From Gammaproteobacteria bacterium (lineage in GTDB: Bacteria; Pseudomonadota; Gammaproteobacteria; Pseudomonadales; Porticoccaceae), in assembly GCA_018069465.1 (NCBI GenBank), contig JAGPUW010000002.1, positions 1 to 64,000 of the forward strand: a stretch of DNA of 64,000 nucleotides. The letters run 5' to 3'. Shown piece by piece: positions 35,179 to 44,241 of this stretch. The notes under the pieces are model-generated. The model searched no databases, was not told the DNA's origin, and worked only from the letters and a program-made list of their open reading frames with translations. Numbering within the stretch: the first letter of the stretch is position 1; every line of letters begins with the position of its first letter. The position numbers were made by a program, and so were the translations under genes.

Positions 35179-35324
35179 GTTTCCATCATGTCTAATCTCC
35201 GTGGCCTGCGCGACAGACACACATCCTGTGTGCCACCCGCAGCGCGAATGCGTTGAAACTTGTATTTCAGCCAATCGTCGCGCCGCTATCCATAGCTCTT
35301 TTCGATATTCATTCCATCCATGGA

Positions 35325-35357
35325 AATAAAAAACCCCACCACTTGCGTGGCAGGGTT
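35325..35357 (-). terminator. ssrA terminator
   Basis: On the minus strand an AACCCTGCCAC / GTGGTGGGGTT stem with a GCAA loop is followed by a TTTTTTATTT tract, immediately beyond the tmRNA 3' end. Confidence 0.82.
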
Positions 35358-35363
35358 GTTTAT

Positions 35364-35762
35364 TGGTGGAGGCGGCGGGAATTGAACCCGCGTCCGCTAG
35401 TCCGCTGCTATCAGCTCTACATGCTTAGTTCGGTCTATTATATTTAACCTCTCACTGCCCGGCCGGCAGGGCATGTGAAATGGCGATTCTGGTTTAGGTT
35501 TTAGCGAGTCGCCCCCAGACGTGGGTCATCGCGATCTTATGAGCTATGACACCTGAATGCTTCGCCACTACCCGAGGGTAGTTGAAACCTGGACGCATAA
35601 GCACGGCTCCAGTCAGATGGCACTCTACTGGTGTTTAAGCAGCGAGTGCGTAGTTGTCGTCGTTGGCAACTATAAAGTTTGCGACTTTGGATTAACGAGA
35701 TTGGTCACCATCTCGGCATGCACCTCAAGTTTTGTAACCGGCGTCGAATCCAAAACGCCCCC
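35364..35762 (-). ncRNA. ssrA: Transfer-messenger RNA (tmRNA)
   Basis: About 399 nt. The 3' end reads GGTTCAATTCCCGCCGCCTCCACCA, a tRNA-like T arm and CCA; the 5' end is GGGGGCGTTTTGGATTCGAC. The tag frame at 35635-35667 encodes ANDDNYALAA followed by TAA, the same tag as in Pseudomonas. tmRNA with SmpB frees stalled ribosomes and tags proteins for proteolysis. Its 3' end faces the accessory island, and this site is a common integration point, but no duplicate of the 3' end was seen on the other side. Confidence 0.96.
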
Positions 35763-35928
35763 GAAAGCTTGAATGTGTTGTGGCTTCTATTCCCTGATGC
35801 CTTGACCATTTATATGGGGTCAAAGCGGGGGATTAAAAGGCACGGCGCGATTTTAACACAGTCTGTGGCGGGGCAGTGTGGCTTATGTGGGCGGTGTTGC
35901 GTCTGTGGATAGCGCCGCTGATGTGGGC

Positions 35929-36411
35929 TCAGGCAGAGTGGCTGAGAATGCGTTGCTTTTGCCGTTGCCAGTCGCTTTTTTTCTCGCTCTGGCGCTTGTC
36001 GTATTCGGCCTTGCCTTTGGCGAGGGCGACTTCGCATTTCACCAGGTGGCCCTTCCAGTAGATGGCGGTGCAAATACAGGTGTAGCCTTTTTGTTGCACG
36101 GCGGCGCTAATTTTGTCGAGCTCGCGGCGATGCAGCAGTAGTTTGCGGCTGCGGTTGGGCTCGGTGACGTAGTGGGTGGAGGCAGTGGGCAGGGGTTGAA
36201 TATTGGCGCCGAACAGCAGGGCTTCGCCATTTTGAATATGGACGTAGCTGTCGGTGAGCTGGACTTTTTTCTCGCGCAGGCTTTTTACTTCCCAGCCCAT
36301 GAGTGAGATGCCCGCTTCGAATCTGTCGTCGATCTGATAATCGTGACGCGCACGTTTATTGACGACGATGGTGTTGGAGGCGGACTTTTTTTTCTTTGCG
36401 GATTTGGCCAT
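35929..36411 (-). CDS. smpB: SsrA-binding protein SmpB
   Basis: 160 residues from ATG 36411 (MAKSAKKKK); the track ORF runs 50 codons too far upstream. Family landmarks: [38 protein letters not shown], and the basic tail [17 protein letters not shown] that mimics a codon-anticodon helix in the ribosome. It is encoded next to ssrA on the same strand, an efficient pairing seen in few lineages. Confidence 0.97.
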   Translation of the reverse strand: MAKSAKKKKSASNTIVVNKRARHDYQIDDRFEAGISLMGWEVKSLREKKVQLTDSYVHIQNGEALLFGANIQPLPTASTHYVTEPNRSRKLLLHRRELDKISAAVQQKGYTCICTAIYWKGHLVKCEVALAKGKAEYDKRQSEKKSDWQRQKQRILSHSA

Positions 36412-36536
36412 GGCGCAATTATACGGTCTGGCATCGGTACTGCCTATGCCTGCGTGGTGAGTCGAGCGCTTATATTCAACGTTATTGCGGTTTTGTGCGG
36501 CCGGGGCAAGGGGTACAATGGCGGCCTTTCCTACAA

Positions 36537-37922
36537 ATGAGTCCCGTCTTGAGTCAGACAAAGCCCTATCCGGCGTGGAGCAGTCGCTGGGTGTTTATTA
36601 TGGCGGCAACCGGTTCTGCGGTTGGCCTCGGCAATATCTGGAAGTTTCCCTATATCACCGGCGAAAACGGCGGCGGCGCCTTCGTGTTGGTGTATCTGGT
36701 GTGTATTTTACTGCTGGGTATTCCAGTGATGGTGGCTGAGGTGATGCTCGGTCGGCGCGGTCGGCAGAGCCCGGTCAATGCCATGCGCGAGCTCACTCGT
36801 GAAGCGGGTTTGCACGGTTTCTGGAATAGCATCGGCTGGCTCGGTGTGGTCGCCGGGTTGTTGATTCTGTCTTATTACTCGGTGATTGCGGGCTGGGCGC
36901 TGGCCTATATTCCAGAGATGGGCAAGGGTACGTTTCAAGGTGCGGGGGTGGTCGAGTCTCAGGCTTTTTTCGACGCGCTGCTGGCCGATAAAAGCCGTTT
37001 ACTGGCCTGGCAGAGCTTGTTTATGGTGTTGACCGTGGGCGTGGTGGCCTGCGGTGTGGTCAAGGGCCTCGGTGTTGCGGTGCGGATTCTCATGCCGCTG
37101 TTATTTGTTTTACTGCTGGCGATGCTGGTTTTTGCCTACCGCGAGGGTGACTTTGCCGCCGCCGCTACATTTTTATTCCGCCCAGATTTTGGCGCTCTTA
37201 CCGGTCGCTCTGTGCTGGAGGCCCTGGGCCACTCCTTTTTCACCCTGAGTTTAGGCATGGGTTCGATTATGGCCTACGGCGCCTATATGCCGGCCGATGC
37301 CAGTATTGGCAAAACGGTGCTGGTTGTTGCGCTGTTAGACACCCTGGTTGCGCTGATGGCGGGCATGGCTATTTTCCCCATTGTGTTTGCCAATCCGAGT
37401 ATTAATCCGGCGGCGGGGCCTGAGCTGTTGTTTGTCAGTTTACCGGTGGCCTTTGGTGCCATGCCGGGTGGTTTGTTGGTCGGTATGTTGTTCTTTATTC
37501 TGGTCACCATTGCCGCCTGGAGTTCGGCCATATCGCTGATTGAGCCGGGGGTCGCCTGGTTGATTGAGCAGCGTGGCTTTAATCGCTTTTCGGCAAATAT
37601 CTTGCTGGGCCTTATGGCCTGGGCACTGGGTCTGGGCACTATATTGTCATTCAATGACTGGTCCGGTGTTACCTTCGGTGGCTTTACCTTTTTTGCCGCC
37701 ATGGATTTTTTGACCTCGCGCATTATGTTGCCGCTGACGGGTTTGTTTATCGCTATATTTGTCGGCTGGGTGATGCCACGTATGACCGCGAAAAGTGAGC
37801 TTAATGGCGACAACTCGAAGATGTATGGCCTCTGGTTGTGGGTGTTGCGCTACATCTGTCCACCGGCCATCGGCGTGGTGCTGTTGGTCGGCCTGTACGA
37901 CACGTTTGCAGCGGCTAATTAG
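36537..37922 (+). CDS. Neurotransmitter:sodium symporter (SNF/NSS) family transporter
   Basis: About 461 residues from ATG 36537 ([14 protein letters not shown]); the track ORF overlaps smpB because it starts at an upstream in-frame ATG. The opening [20 protein letters not shown] then [15 protein letters not shown] is the NSS signature (TM1 with its sodium-binding unwound region). About 11 hydrophobic segments follow, as in LeuT/MhsT-like proteins. Expected to import an amino acid or similar substrate with sodium. Divergent from smpB. Confidence 0.92.
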   Translation: MSPVLSQTKPYPAWSSRWVFIMAATGSAVGLGNIWKFPYITGENGGGAFVLVYLVCILLLGIPVMVAEVMLGRRGRQSPVNAMRELTREAGLHGFWNSIGWLGVVAGLLILSYYSVIAGWALAYIPEMGKGTFQGAGVVESQAFFDALLADKSRLLAWQSLFMVLTVGVVACGVVKGLGVAVRILMPLLFVLLLAMLVFAYREGDFAAAATFLFRPDFGALTGRSVLEALGHSFFTLSLGMGSIMAYGAYMPADASIGKTVLVVALLDTLVALMAGMAIFPIVFANPSINPAAGPELLFVSLPVAFGAMPGGLLVGMLFFILVTIAAWSSAISLIEPGVAWLIEQRGFNRFSANILLGLMAWALGLGTILSFNDWSGVTFGGFTFFAAMDFLTSRIMLPLTGLFIAIFVGWVMPRMTAKSELNGDNSKMYGLWLWVLRYICPPAIGVVLLVGLYDTFAAAN

Positions 37923-37932
37923 GGGTGGCGAT

Positions 37933-38385
37933 ATGAAAACAACCGCTATCCAGCGCAGCGCGCTGGTACTGCACTCAGCCCAGGCGATGTTCGATTTAGT
38001 CAATGATATTGAGGCCTATCCCCAATACATGGATGGTTGCACCGGTGCCGAGGTTGTGTCGCGGGACGATAAAGAAATTATTGCCCGGCTCGATTTGCGC
38101 AAGGCGGGCATTAGCCACAGCTTTACCACGCGCAATCATTTGTCGGCACCTCAATTGGTAGAAATGACACTGGTCGATGGGCCCTTTAGTTATTTTCAGG
38201 GTGTCTGGCAGTTCAAGGCCTTGCAGGAAGATGCGTCGAAAGTCAGTCTCGATCTTGAGTTCGCCTTCAAAAGTGGCGTGCTGAATAAAGCCGCCGGTAA
38301 GTTATTTACCCGGGTGGCCAATAATTTGGTGGCGGCGCTGGTGCAGCGCGCTGATACGATACTGCCAGCTGCCGATAATGAGTGA
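37933..38385 (+). CDS. ratA: RatA-like START-domain protein (type II toxin/coenzyme Q-binding family)
   Basis: 150 residues from ATG 37933, with AGGGGTGG as ribosome binding site. SRPBCC/START fold: MFDLVNDIEAYPQYMDGCTG, GISHSFTTRNHLSAPQ, LEFAFKSGVLNKAAGKLFTR. In E. coli RatA blocks 70S assembly; relatives of COQ10 bind ubiquinone. Here it stands in the conserved smpB-ratA-rnfH-bamE-fur order. It starts 11 bp after the symporter stop. Confidence 0.9.
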   Translation: MKTTAIQRSALVLHSAQAMFDLVNDIEAYPQYMDGCTGAEVVSRDDKEIIARLDLRKAGISHSFTTRNHLSAPQLVEMTLVDGPFSYFQGVWQFKALQEDASKVSLDLEFAFKSGVLNKAAGKLFTRVANNLVAALVQRADTILPAADNE

Positions 38386-38445
38386 AGTGCGGGCTGTAGT
38401 GCTAAGTCAACTTGTGGCAAGTCATGTGAGGTTGTGTAGAAAGTG

Positions 38446-38817
38446 ATGCAAGAACAAGCGCCTGAAACGATAGCGCCCGAAACCATAGAGGTAGAGGTGG
38501 CCTACGCGCTGCCCGATAAGCAAAAAATTATGACTCTGCAAGTGTCGCCCGGTACCACGGCGCGCCAGGCAGTGCGCGCGTCAAATATTGTCGCGGTGTT
38601 TCCCGAGATCGATATCGACGCTGCGCCCCTGGGTATTTTCAGCCACACCCTGGGTACGAAAGGTATGCCCTCCGCCGAGGAGTATGTGTTACAGCCGCTG
38701 GACAGGGTGGAAATTTATCGTGCGCTGATTGTCGATCCCAAAGAGGTGCGCAAACAGCGTGCCGCCAAAGCTCGGGAAGAACGAGCGGCACAAAAAGCGC
38801 AACAAAAAGCTGAGTAA
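38446..38817 (+). CDS. rnfH: RnfH/RatB family ubiquitin-like protein
   Basis: 123 residues. The ubiquitin-like core IEVEVAYALPDKQKIMTLQV, SPGTTARQAVRASNI and GIFSHTLG followed by LQPLDRVEIYRALIVDPKEVR is diagnostic. The C-terminus is lysine and alanine rich. It regularly accompanies ratA. Precise function unresolved. ATG 38446 is taken; a GTG precedes it. Confidence 0.9.
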   Translation: MQEQAPETIAPETIEVEVAYALPDKQKIMTLQVSPGTTARQAVRASNIVAVFPEIDIDAAPLGIFSHTLGTKGMPSAEEYVLQPLDRVEIYRALIVDPKEVRKQRAAKAREERAAQKAQQKAE

Positions 38818-38854
38818 TCGTTTGAGTTTACAGTGTTGGCCAGATTGAGCTGAC

Positions 38855-39298
38855 TCACTGAGTGGCTGTCGGGGCCTCGGCGTCGAGTTTGGCTGGCGAT
38901 GGCAGCGCCTGGGTTTGGGGCGCATCTTGTGCTTCTGTTTCATCGGTCGCTGTGGCTTTTAAGCTACTCGGCAGGTAATCACCACTAAAGTGGCTGAGGG
39001 TATTGCCCTCAAAAAAGAGTGTGATTTTTTCGCGCATCTCTTTCCGGCCGGGGCGTTTAATACTGTAATAGTAGTCCCAGCGGTCCTGGTCGAAGGTGTC
39101 CATTAGCAGGGGAGTACCGAGGATATAACGCACTTGCGAGCGGGTCATGCCGGGGAGCAGCTGGTCGACCATCTCCTGGTTGACGATATTGCCTTGCTGC
39201 ACTGTCACCTTGTGAATGTCGGGGTATTTGAGGTAGGAGCAGCCGTTTAATAGCGCGGCGGTAACAATTAAGAGGGCCAGGGGAAAGCGGCTTGGCAT
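38855..39298 (-). CDS. bamE: Outer-membrane assembly lipoprotein BamE
   Basis: 147 residues. Lipoprotein signal with lipobox LLNGC, then YPDIHKVTVQQGNIVNQEMV and LLPGMTRSQVRYILGTPLLM, the BamE core, ending FFEGNTLSHFSGDYLPS. BamE stabilises the BamA/BamD complex that inserts beta barrels. The C-terminal acidic tail (TATDETEAQDAPQTQ) is longer than in E. coli. Divergent from fur, as in Pseudomonas. Confidence 0.94.
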   Translation of the reverse strand: MPSRFPLALLIVTAALLNGCSYLKYPDIHKVTVQQGNIVNQEMVDQLLPGMTRSQVRYILGTPLLMDTFDQDRWDYYYSIKRPGRKEMREKITLFFEGNTLSHFSGDYLPSSLKATATDETEAQDAPQTQALPSPAKLDAEAPTATQ

Positions 39299-39368
39299 TT
39301 GGGGTTCCAGTCTGTGAATCGAACGGGGATAATACCCTATTCACCAAATCTGTGAGAAGAGGTCATCA

Positions 39369-39776
39369 ATGTCTCAGGGCAATCAAGAACTGAAAAAAGC
39401 GGGTTTGAAGGTGACGCATCCCCGTATCAAAATCTTACAAATTATGGAGAGCGAAAAACAGCGCCACCTGAGTGCCGATGACGTGTTTCGCTGCCTCCAT
39501 GAAAAAGGTGAAGATGTGGGCATTGCCACGGTCTATCGGGTGCTGACGCAATTCGAAACGGCGGGTTTGATACAGCGCCACAGTTTTGATTCGGGGCCGG
39601 CACTTTATGAACTCAACCGTGGCGAGCATCACGATCATATGATTTGTGTCGATAGTGGTGAGGTCTCGGAATTCCACAGTGAGGAAATCGAGGCCCTGCA
39701 ACGGCGCATCGCCGCCGAAAAAGGTTACGAGTTGATAGGCCATAGCCTGGTGCTCTACGTTAAGCCCAAAGCATAG
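39369..39776 (+). CDS. fur: Ferric uptake regulator Fur
   Basis: 135 residues. N-terminal winged helix KAGLKVTHPRIKILQIME and EDVGIATVYRVLTQFETAGL, then the metal-site residues ELNRGEHHDHMICVDSGEV and the C-terminal GHSLVLYV. Fur represses iron-uptake genes with Fe(II) as co-repressor. AGAGG upstream of the ATG. The zinc-type C-terminal CxxC pair found in E. coli Fur is not evident, as in Pseudomonas-like Fur proteins. A Fur box 4 kb downstream (43771) suggests a target. Confidence 0.96.
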   Translation: MSQGNQELKKAGLKVTHPRIKILQIMESEKQRHLSADDVFRCLHEKGEDVGIATVYRVLTQFETAGLIQRHSFDSGPALYELNRGEHHDHMICVDSGEVSEFHSEEIEALQRRIAAEKGYELIGHSLVLYVKPKA

Positions 39777-39872
39777 AAAGAGTGTTGTTTTTCATTGTCA
39801 GTGTGTTCGTTACTACTGACTGAAAAAGTTAACAGGGGTGTTGTTTAGCGCCCCGCGAATGAGGAGAAAAAA

Positions 39873-41000
39873 GTGGAAGACATTAGTTTGCAGTCGCGAA
39901 TCGACGTGCTCAGCGAAGAGCAGGTGATGATTCAGGATAGTGCTGTCGCGTTTATCGCCCAGGACGAAGAGCTTAAAAAAGTCCGTGAAAACCGTTTTAG
40001 CCAGCCCGGCTACGATGCACAGACCTGGGCCGAAATGGCTGAAGCCGGTTGGTTGGGTTTTTTGGTGCCGGAAGAATATGACGGCATTGGCCTGACCTTT
40101 TCCGATCTTAGTCTGGTCTTAATCCAGCTCGGCAAGGGGCTGGTACCGGCACCCTTTTCTGCCACCGCCGTACTGGCGGCGCGAACTATTGTTAAAGGTG
40201 ATAACGAATCTTTCAAAAAAGCCCGATTACCGGCGCTGATCAGCGGCGAGTGGAAACCCGCCGTGGCCTGGCAGGAAGCCCGCGCAACGCTGGATGTCAA
40301 CGCTAAAAACGTCACTTGTACCGATGGCAAATTGAACGGCCAAAAACTCTTTGTGCCCGATGCCGGTGGTGCCGATGACTTCATCGTTTCTGCGGCAACA
40401 GCCGAGGGCACAGCCCTGTATCTGGTTGAGAAAGACGCCAGCGGCCTGAGCATTGAATACGCCCAGCGCGTCGATGGTGGCTTTTACGCCACGCTGACAT
40501 TTAACAATGTCGCGGCGGGTGAGCAAGTCGCCAGTGCTGCCGTGGCCGAGCAAGCGTTGGCCAGCGCACTGGACGAGGCACGCGTTGCCGCCAGCGCCGA
40601 GTTGCTGGGGGTGATGACCCGCGCTCTGGAAATCACTGTCGACTATTTGACCCAGCGGGTGCAGTTCGACAAGCCCATCGGTAGCTTCCAGTCTCTGCAA
40701 CACAAGTCTGTCGACCTGTTTGTGCTGTCGGAAATTTCCCGCTCGGTACTGCTACAAACCACGGCGCTATTTGACGGCGATGCCTCCGTTGAGGCGCGCG
40801 CCATTGCCGCCAGCCAGCTGAAAGCGCGCTGTGGCGATGCGGCCCTGCAAATCACTAAAGATGCTATCCAGTTACACGGCGGCATCGGTTATACCGACGA
40901 GTGCAATATCGGCCTCTATCTGAAAAAAGCCATGTACCTCTCCTCCCTGTGGGGCAACCCCTCCGCCCACCGCAGTCGTTATGCGTCTCTTGTGTTGTAA
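39873..41000 (+). CDS. Acyl-CoA dehydrogenase family protein (first of three)
   Basis: 375 residues. Acyl-CoA dehydrogenase fold: WAEMAEAGWLGFLVPEEYDG, the middle beta domain (ALYLVEKDASGLSIEYAQRV), and ITKDAIQLHGGIGYTDECN near the C-terminus with YLKKAMYLSSLWGNP. The flavin-contact block differs from the next two genes and it looks like the smaller partner of a heteromeric dehydrogenase. GTG start with GAGGAG upstream. First of a row of three on the same strand with gaps of 67 and 91 bp. Confidence 0.88.
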   Translation: MEDISLQSRIDVLSEEQVMIQDSAVAFIAQDEELKKVRENRFSQPGYDAQTWAEMAEAGWLGFLVPEEYDGIGLTFSDLSLVLIQLGKGLVPAPFSATAVLAARTIVKGDNESFKKARLPALISGEWKPAVAWQEARATLDVNAKNVTCTDGKLNGQKLFVPDAGGADDFIVSAATAEGTALYLVEKDASGLSIEYAQRVDGGFYATLTFNNVAAGEQVASAAVAEQALASALDEARVAASAELLGVMTRALEITVDYLTQRVQFDKPIGSFQSLQHKSVDLFVLSEISRSVLLQTTALFDGDASVEARAIAASQLKARCGDAALQITKDAIQLHGGIGYTDECNIGLYLKKAMYLSSLWGNPSAHRSRYASLVL

Positions 41001-41067
41001 ATAGCGCACCTTCAATTTGCCCTGTTTAACGTAAGTAACGACACCATTTTAGTTTTGAGGAGAGACA

Positions 41068-42216
41068 ATGACTGATTACAACGCAATGGCGGATGATGAC
41101 TTCCGCAAAATGCTCTGCGACTGGTTGGTTGCGAATTACCCCGACGAGCTGCGCTTTCCGTCAGCGCGCATGCACTGGGATCAGTGCGGCGACTGGTATA
41201 TGACCCTGGCCAAAAAAGGCTGGTTGGCGCCGGGCTGGCCTGCTGAACACGGCGGCATGGGGCTGGATGCCAATAAACTGCTGATTTTGATGGAAGAGTT
41301 CGAAGGTTACGGCGTCGGCCGCACACCAGATCAGGGCATGACCATGATCGGGCCGCTGTTAATTCAGTACGGCAGCGAAGAGCAGCGCAAACACTACCTG
41401 CCGAAAATATTGAATGGCGAAAATATTTGGTGTCAGGGTTATTCCGAGCCGGGTGCGGGTTCTGATTTGGCCAGCCTGCGTACCGCAGCGGTGCGCGACG
41501 GCGATGACTATGTGGTCAATGGCCACAAAATCTGGACCACTCTGGCGATGGACGCCAATATGATCTTCACCCTGGTGCGCACCAATAAAGAGGGCAAGAA
41601 GCAGCAGGGCATTACCTTTTTGCTGATTCCTCTCGATAGTCCCGGCATCACCGTGCGGGGCATCGACAACCTCGGCATGCACGATGAATTTGCCGAAGTG
41701 TTTTTTGACGATGTGCGCGTGCCCGTTGCCAACGTCGTGGGTAAAGAGAATGACGGTTGGACTATCGCCAAGGCCCTACTCGGCCACGAGCGTATTTTTA
41801 TCGGCAGCCCAAAGATGGCGTCGCTGGCAATGAATCGCCTCCAGGCGCTGGCTGAAAGTGCCGACATGTTCGCCGATCCCCTCTTTGTTGAGCGCTACAT
41901 CGCACTGAAACTGGATATCGAAGATCTGGCGGCGGCCTATCGACGCTTTGTCGAGGTGCTCAAGCGCGGCGGTAAAATTGGTGCGGAAGTGTCGATGCTA
42001 AAAATTTGGAATACCGAAACCCAGCAGCGCATCACCGATTTGATGCTCGATGTGGCTGGCGAAAACTGCGGTGTCTCCGATGCCATCCCCGCCGGTGATA
42101 CGGCTGTCAGTGCGCCGGGTGAATTTATTGGCGCCCGCCCGACCACTATTTATGGCGGCAGTAACGAGATTCAGCGCAATATTCTCGCCAAAGCCGTGCT
42201 CAAGTTGCCCAGCTAG
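41068..42216 (+). CDS. Acyl-CoA dehydrogenase (second of three)
   Basis: 382 residues. Conserved YSEPGAGSDLASLRT (substrate/FAD contact), VVNGHKIWTTLAM, and the C-terminal TIYGGSNEIQRNILAKAVLKLP. The position of the E376-type catalytic base (YEG) holds glycine, so the base must come from elsewhere, as in FadE/ChsE heteromers. FAD-dependent alpha-beta oxidation of an acyl-CoA. The gene is close in sequence to the next one, probably from duplication. TTGAGGAGAGACA upstream is an excellent ribosome binding site. Confidence 0.9.
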   Translation: MTDYNAMADDDFRKMLCDWLVANYPDELRFPSARMHWDQCGDWYMTLAKKGWLAPGWPAEHGGMGLDANKLLILMEEFEGYGVGRTPDQGMTMIGPLLIQYGSEEQRKHYLPKILNGENIWCQGYSEPGAGSDLASLRTAAVRDGDDYVVNGHKIWTTLAMDANMIFTLVRTNKEGKKQQGITFLLIPLDSPGITVRGIDNLGMHDEFAEVFFDDVRVPVANVVGKENDGWTIAKALLGHERIFIGSPKMASLAMNRLQALAESADMFADPLFVERYIALKLDIEDLAAAYRRFVEVLKRGGKIGAEVSMLKIWNTETQQRITDLMLDVAGENCGVSDAIPAGDTAVSAPGEFIGARPTTIYGGSNEIQRNILAKAVLKLPS

Positions 42217-42307
42217 TTTTTCAGCGCTGCAATTGGTTTTTCTAGTTTGCTAACGATAGCGGGGCGCTTAGCTCGCCCCGAGATTTAAAAATAAAAGGTA
42301 GATCACA

Positions 42308-43441
42308 ATGGATGATCAGGCGTTTCGCCTTCAGGCCCGCGAGTGGCTAGAAGCTAACTTCCCCCAGGAGATGCGCTTTCCACCGCGCCGACTGGATTTC
42401 AATCAGGCCATGGACTGGCATAAAAAGCTCAACGAAAAGGGCTGGGTCGCCCCCGGTTGGCCCGAGCAGTACGGCGGCATGGGTCTCAGCCCCTATCAGC
42501 AGATTATTTTTGCCGAAGAGCTCGATAAAGTCGGCGCTTTTATTATCCCCAGCTTTGGTGTGACCATGCTGGGGCCGCTGTTGTTAGGCTACGGTACTGA
42601 TGAGCAGCGGGCAGAATATTTGCCAAAAATCCTTTCCGGTGAGCACATCTGGTGCCAGGGTTACTCCGAGCCGGGCGCGGGTTCAGATTTGGCCAGCCTG
42701 CGAACGTCCGCTGTGCCCGATGGCGATGACTACATTGTCAATGGCCAGAAAACCTGGACCACTATGGCCCAGCAGGCCAACTGGGTCTTCCTCTTAGTGC
42801 GCACCGATAAAGACGCCAAGAAGCAAAAGGGCATTAGCTTTTTACTGGTGCCCATGGATACACCGGGCATCACCGTGCGTGAGATCGACAATATTGGCGG
42901 TTACTCCGAGTTTGCCGAGGTCTTCTTCGACGATGTGCGAGTGCCGCGCAGCAATATGGTTGGCGAAGTGAATCAGGGCTGGACCATGGCCAAAGCTCTT
43001 TTAGGCGCGGAGCGAATATTGCTTGGCAGCCCGAAATTGGCGAAATTCCCTATGCAACGGCTGAAAGCGCTGGCCACTGACTTCGGTCTGTTCGAAGACG
43101 CGGTCTTCAAAGAACGCTTCACCAAATTGCACATGGATGTTGAAGATTCAGTGGCGGTCTATGTGCGCATGCTTGAAGTGTTGCGACGCGGCGAAGTGCT
43201 GGGGCCGGAAGTGTCTATCTTGAAGCTGGCGGTGACGGAAATGTTTCAGCAGGTAGCGGATTTAATTCTTGATGCTGCCGCTGAATTTGGTGGCACCGAA
43301 GCCGTTATACCACTGTCGGATGGCTCCTCTTATAAGCCAGCGAACACCTACTACCTATCGCGACCGTCCACTATTTATGGCGGCAGCAGCCAGGTGCAGC
43401 GCAATATTCTTGCTAAAGCGGTGTTGAAGCTGCCGGGCTAA
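42308..43441 (+). CDS. Acyl-CoA dehydrogenase (third of three)
   Basis: 377 residues, a paralogue of the preceding protein: YSEPGAGSDLASLRT, IVNGQKTWTTMAQ, FAEVFFDDVRVP, TIYGGSSQVQRNILAKAVL. The same glycine replaces the YEG glutamate. With the two upstream genes it may form mixed subunit complexes acting on bulky or branched acyl-CoAs such as steroid or terpene side chains; this is inference from the architecture of known ChsE-type enzymes. Confidence 0.9.
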   Translation: MDDQAFRLQAREWLEANFPQEMRFPPRRLDFNQAMDWHKKLNEKGWVAPGWPEQYGGMGLSPYQQIIFAEELDKVGAFIIPSFGVTMLGPLLLGYGTDEQRAEYLPKILSGEHIWCQGYSEPGAGSDLASLRTSAVPDGDDYIVNGQKTWTTMAQQANWVFLLVRTDKDAKKQKGISFLLVPMDTPGITVREIDNIGGYSEFAEVFFDDVRVPRSNMVGEVNQGWTMAKALLGAERILLGSPKLAKFPMQRLKALATDFGLFEDAVFKERFTKLHMDVEDSVAVYVRMLEVLRRGEVLGPEVSILKLAVTEMFQQVADLILDAAAEFGGTEAVIPLSDGSSYKPANTYYLSRPSTIYGGSSQVQRNILAKAVLKLPG

Positions 43442-43461
43442 AGAGTTTGTTGATAAAAGAA

Positions 43462-43496
43462 ACCCTATTGTGACGATCGTGCCGTCGCAATAGGGT
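43462..43496. terminator. Stem-loop between convergent genes
   Basis: ACCCTATTG-T-GACG pairs with CGTC-G-CAATAGGGT (one wobble) around a seven-base loop. It lies between the third acyl-CoA dehydrogenase and a convergent small gene. It lacks a T tract, so it could also be a processing or regulatory stem. Confidence 0.6.
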
Positions 43497-43519
43497 AAAG
43501 CCTGGAGAATAGAGTCGGC

Positions 43520-43681
43520 TTAGAAAAGGGCTGGTAGTGCTAAAAAGGGCATGCTTAATTGCAGTAGTCCCACCGCGCCGATGATGGCTAGCGACAAAGT
43601 GAGTATGCCGAGCAGTGGCCAGTCAGCGTGTAAATGTAAAGGGTGTTCCCGAAAAAAGTGTGAATCGTGTTTGTGGAACAT
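43520..43681 (-). CDS. Small His-rich single-pass membrane protein, Fur-box promoter
   Basis: 53 codons, absent from the ORF track. It reads MFHKHDSHFFREHPLHLHAD, with seven histidines (counting the start region), then a hydrophobic span WPLLGILTLSLAIIGAVGLL and a short tail ending FLALPALF. TGGAGGAAGTCATC upstream is a strong ribosome binding site. A Fur box lies about 90 bp upstream of the start (43771). The histidine cluster followed by one membrane helix suggests a metal-linked membrane peptide; I do not recognise a family. Confidence 0.68.
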   Translation of the reverse strand: MFHKHDSHFFREHPLHLHADWPLLGILTLSLAIIGAVGLLQLSMPFLALPALF

Positions 43682-43770
43682 GATGACTTCCTCCATGGAG
43701 ATTGTTGGCTTTAATGCGTAGCGCGCTATGTTGACGCCGCAGCGGATTATAATAAAATGAAACGAGTATT

Positions 43771-43789
43771 GATAATGATACTCATTTAT
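43771..43789 (-). promoter_or_regulatory. Fur box
   Basis: GATAATGATACTCATTTAT compares with the 19-bp consensus GATAATGATAATCATTATC at most positions. It lies upstream of the small His-rich gene on the minus strand, about 90 bp from its start. The fur gene is 4 kb away. Confidence 0.72.
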
Positions 43790-43948
43790 AGTATCGCCTC
43801 TTGAGTTTGTCAGTGTTCGTTATTTTCCTATAAAAAACCCCTGCTGCCGTTTTGCGTTTTGCGTTATCGGCAACAAGGCGGGTAGTTTCAATAGCGTTCT
43901 GCTTTTTATTTTGCCCGGGCTGATATTGTCAGCCTTAACCGCCACCGC

Positions 43949-44098
43949 TTAAAAGGGCGTTGGCGAGGATAGAAAGGGCGTGCTCACATGGGCTATCTGT
44001 AGTAGTTCTGCGATAGCGATAGTTAAGACCATAAGGCCAGCTGCAATGCTGGTGCTAAGTCGTTTTTTACAGGCTTGTGATGCGCAGTTGATAGACAT
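43949..44098 (-). CDS. Small single-pass membrane protein (second of a pair)
   Basis: 49 codons, not in the ORF track. It reads MSINCASQACKKRLSTSIAA, then GLMVLTIAIAELLQIA and a tail ending FLSSPTPF. AAGGAAAGAACT is a good ribosome binding site. The hydrophobic part and the -PF- ending resemble the other small protein at 43520, so the two may be distant paralogues. Divergent from the LysR regulator. Confidence 0.58.
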   Translation of the reverse strand: MSINCASQACKKRLSTSIAAGLMVLTIAIAELLQIAHVSTPFLSSPTPF

Positions 44099-44194
44099 AG
44101 TTCTTTCCTTTCTTTGGGTTCACTCAATGGTTTCAAGTAAGATGAGGGCTTCGTCTTACTTGGCTTGGAAAGAATACTAGTCTCCTTGCCCCTA

Positions 44195-44210
44195 TGTGTA
44201 AATTCACACA
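44195..44210. promoter_or_regulatory. Palindrome in the LysR/small-gene divergent promoter
   Basis: TGTGTAAATTCACACA is palindromic over 7 of 8 base pairs. It lies between the divergent small membrane protein gene and the LysR-type regulator start, where LysR regulators usually bind. Confidence 0.5.
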
Positions 44211-44241
44211 AAGTGCAAACAACTTGTGCAATAATGCACGG

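Noticed and set aside
35340-35400. Prophage or ICE attachment site at the tmRNA 3' end
   Set aside because: No second copy of the GGTTCAATTCCCGCCGCC end was seen in 17.3-20 kb and no integrase gene lies in the island.
36396-36536. NSS transporter start at 36396 and SmpB start at 36561
   Set aside because: Both extensions overlap the opposite gene and lack conservation; family starts are ATG 36537 and ATG 36411.
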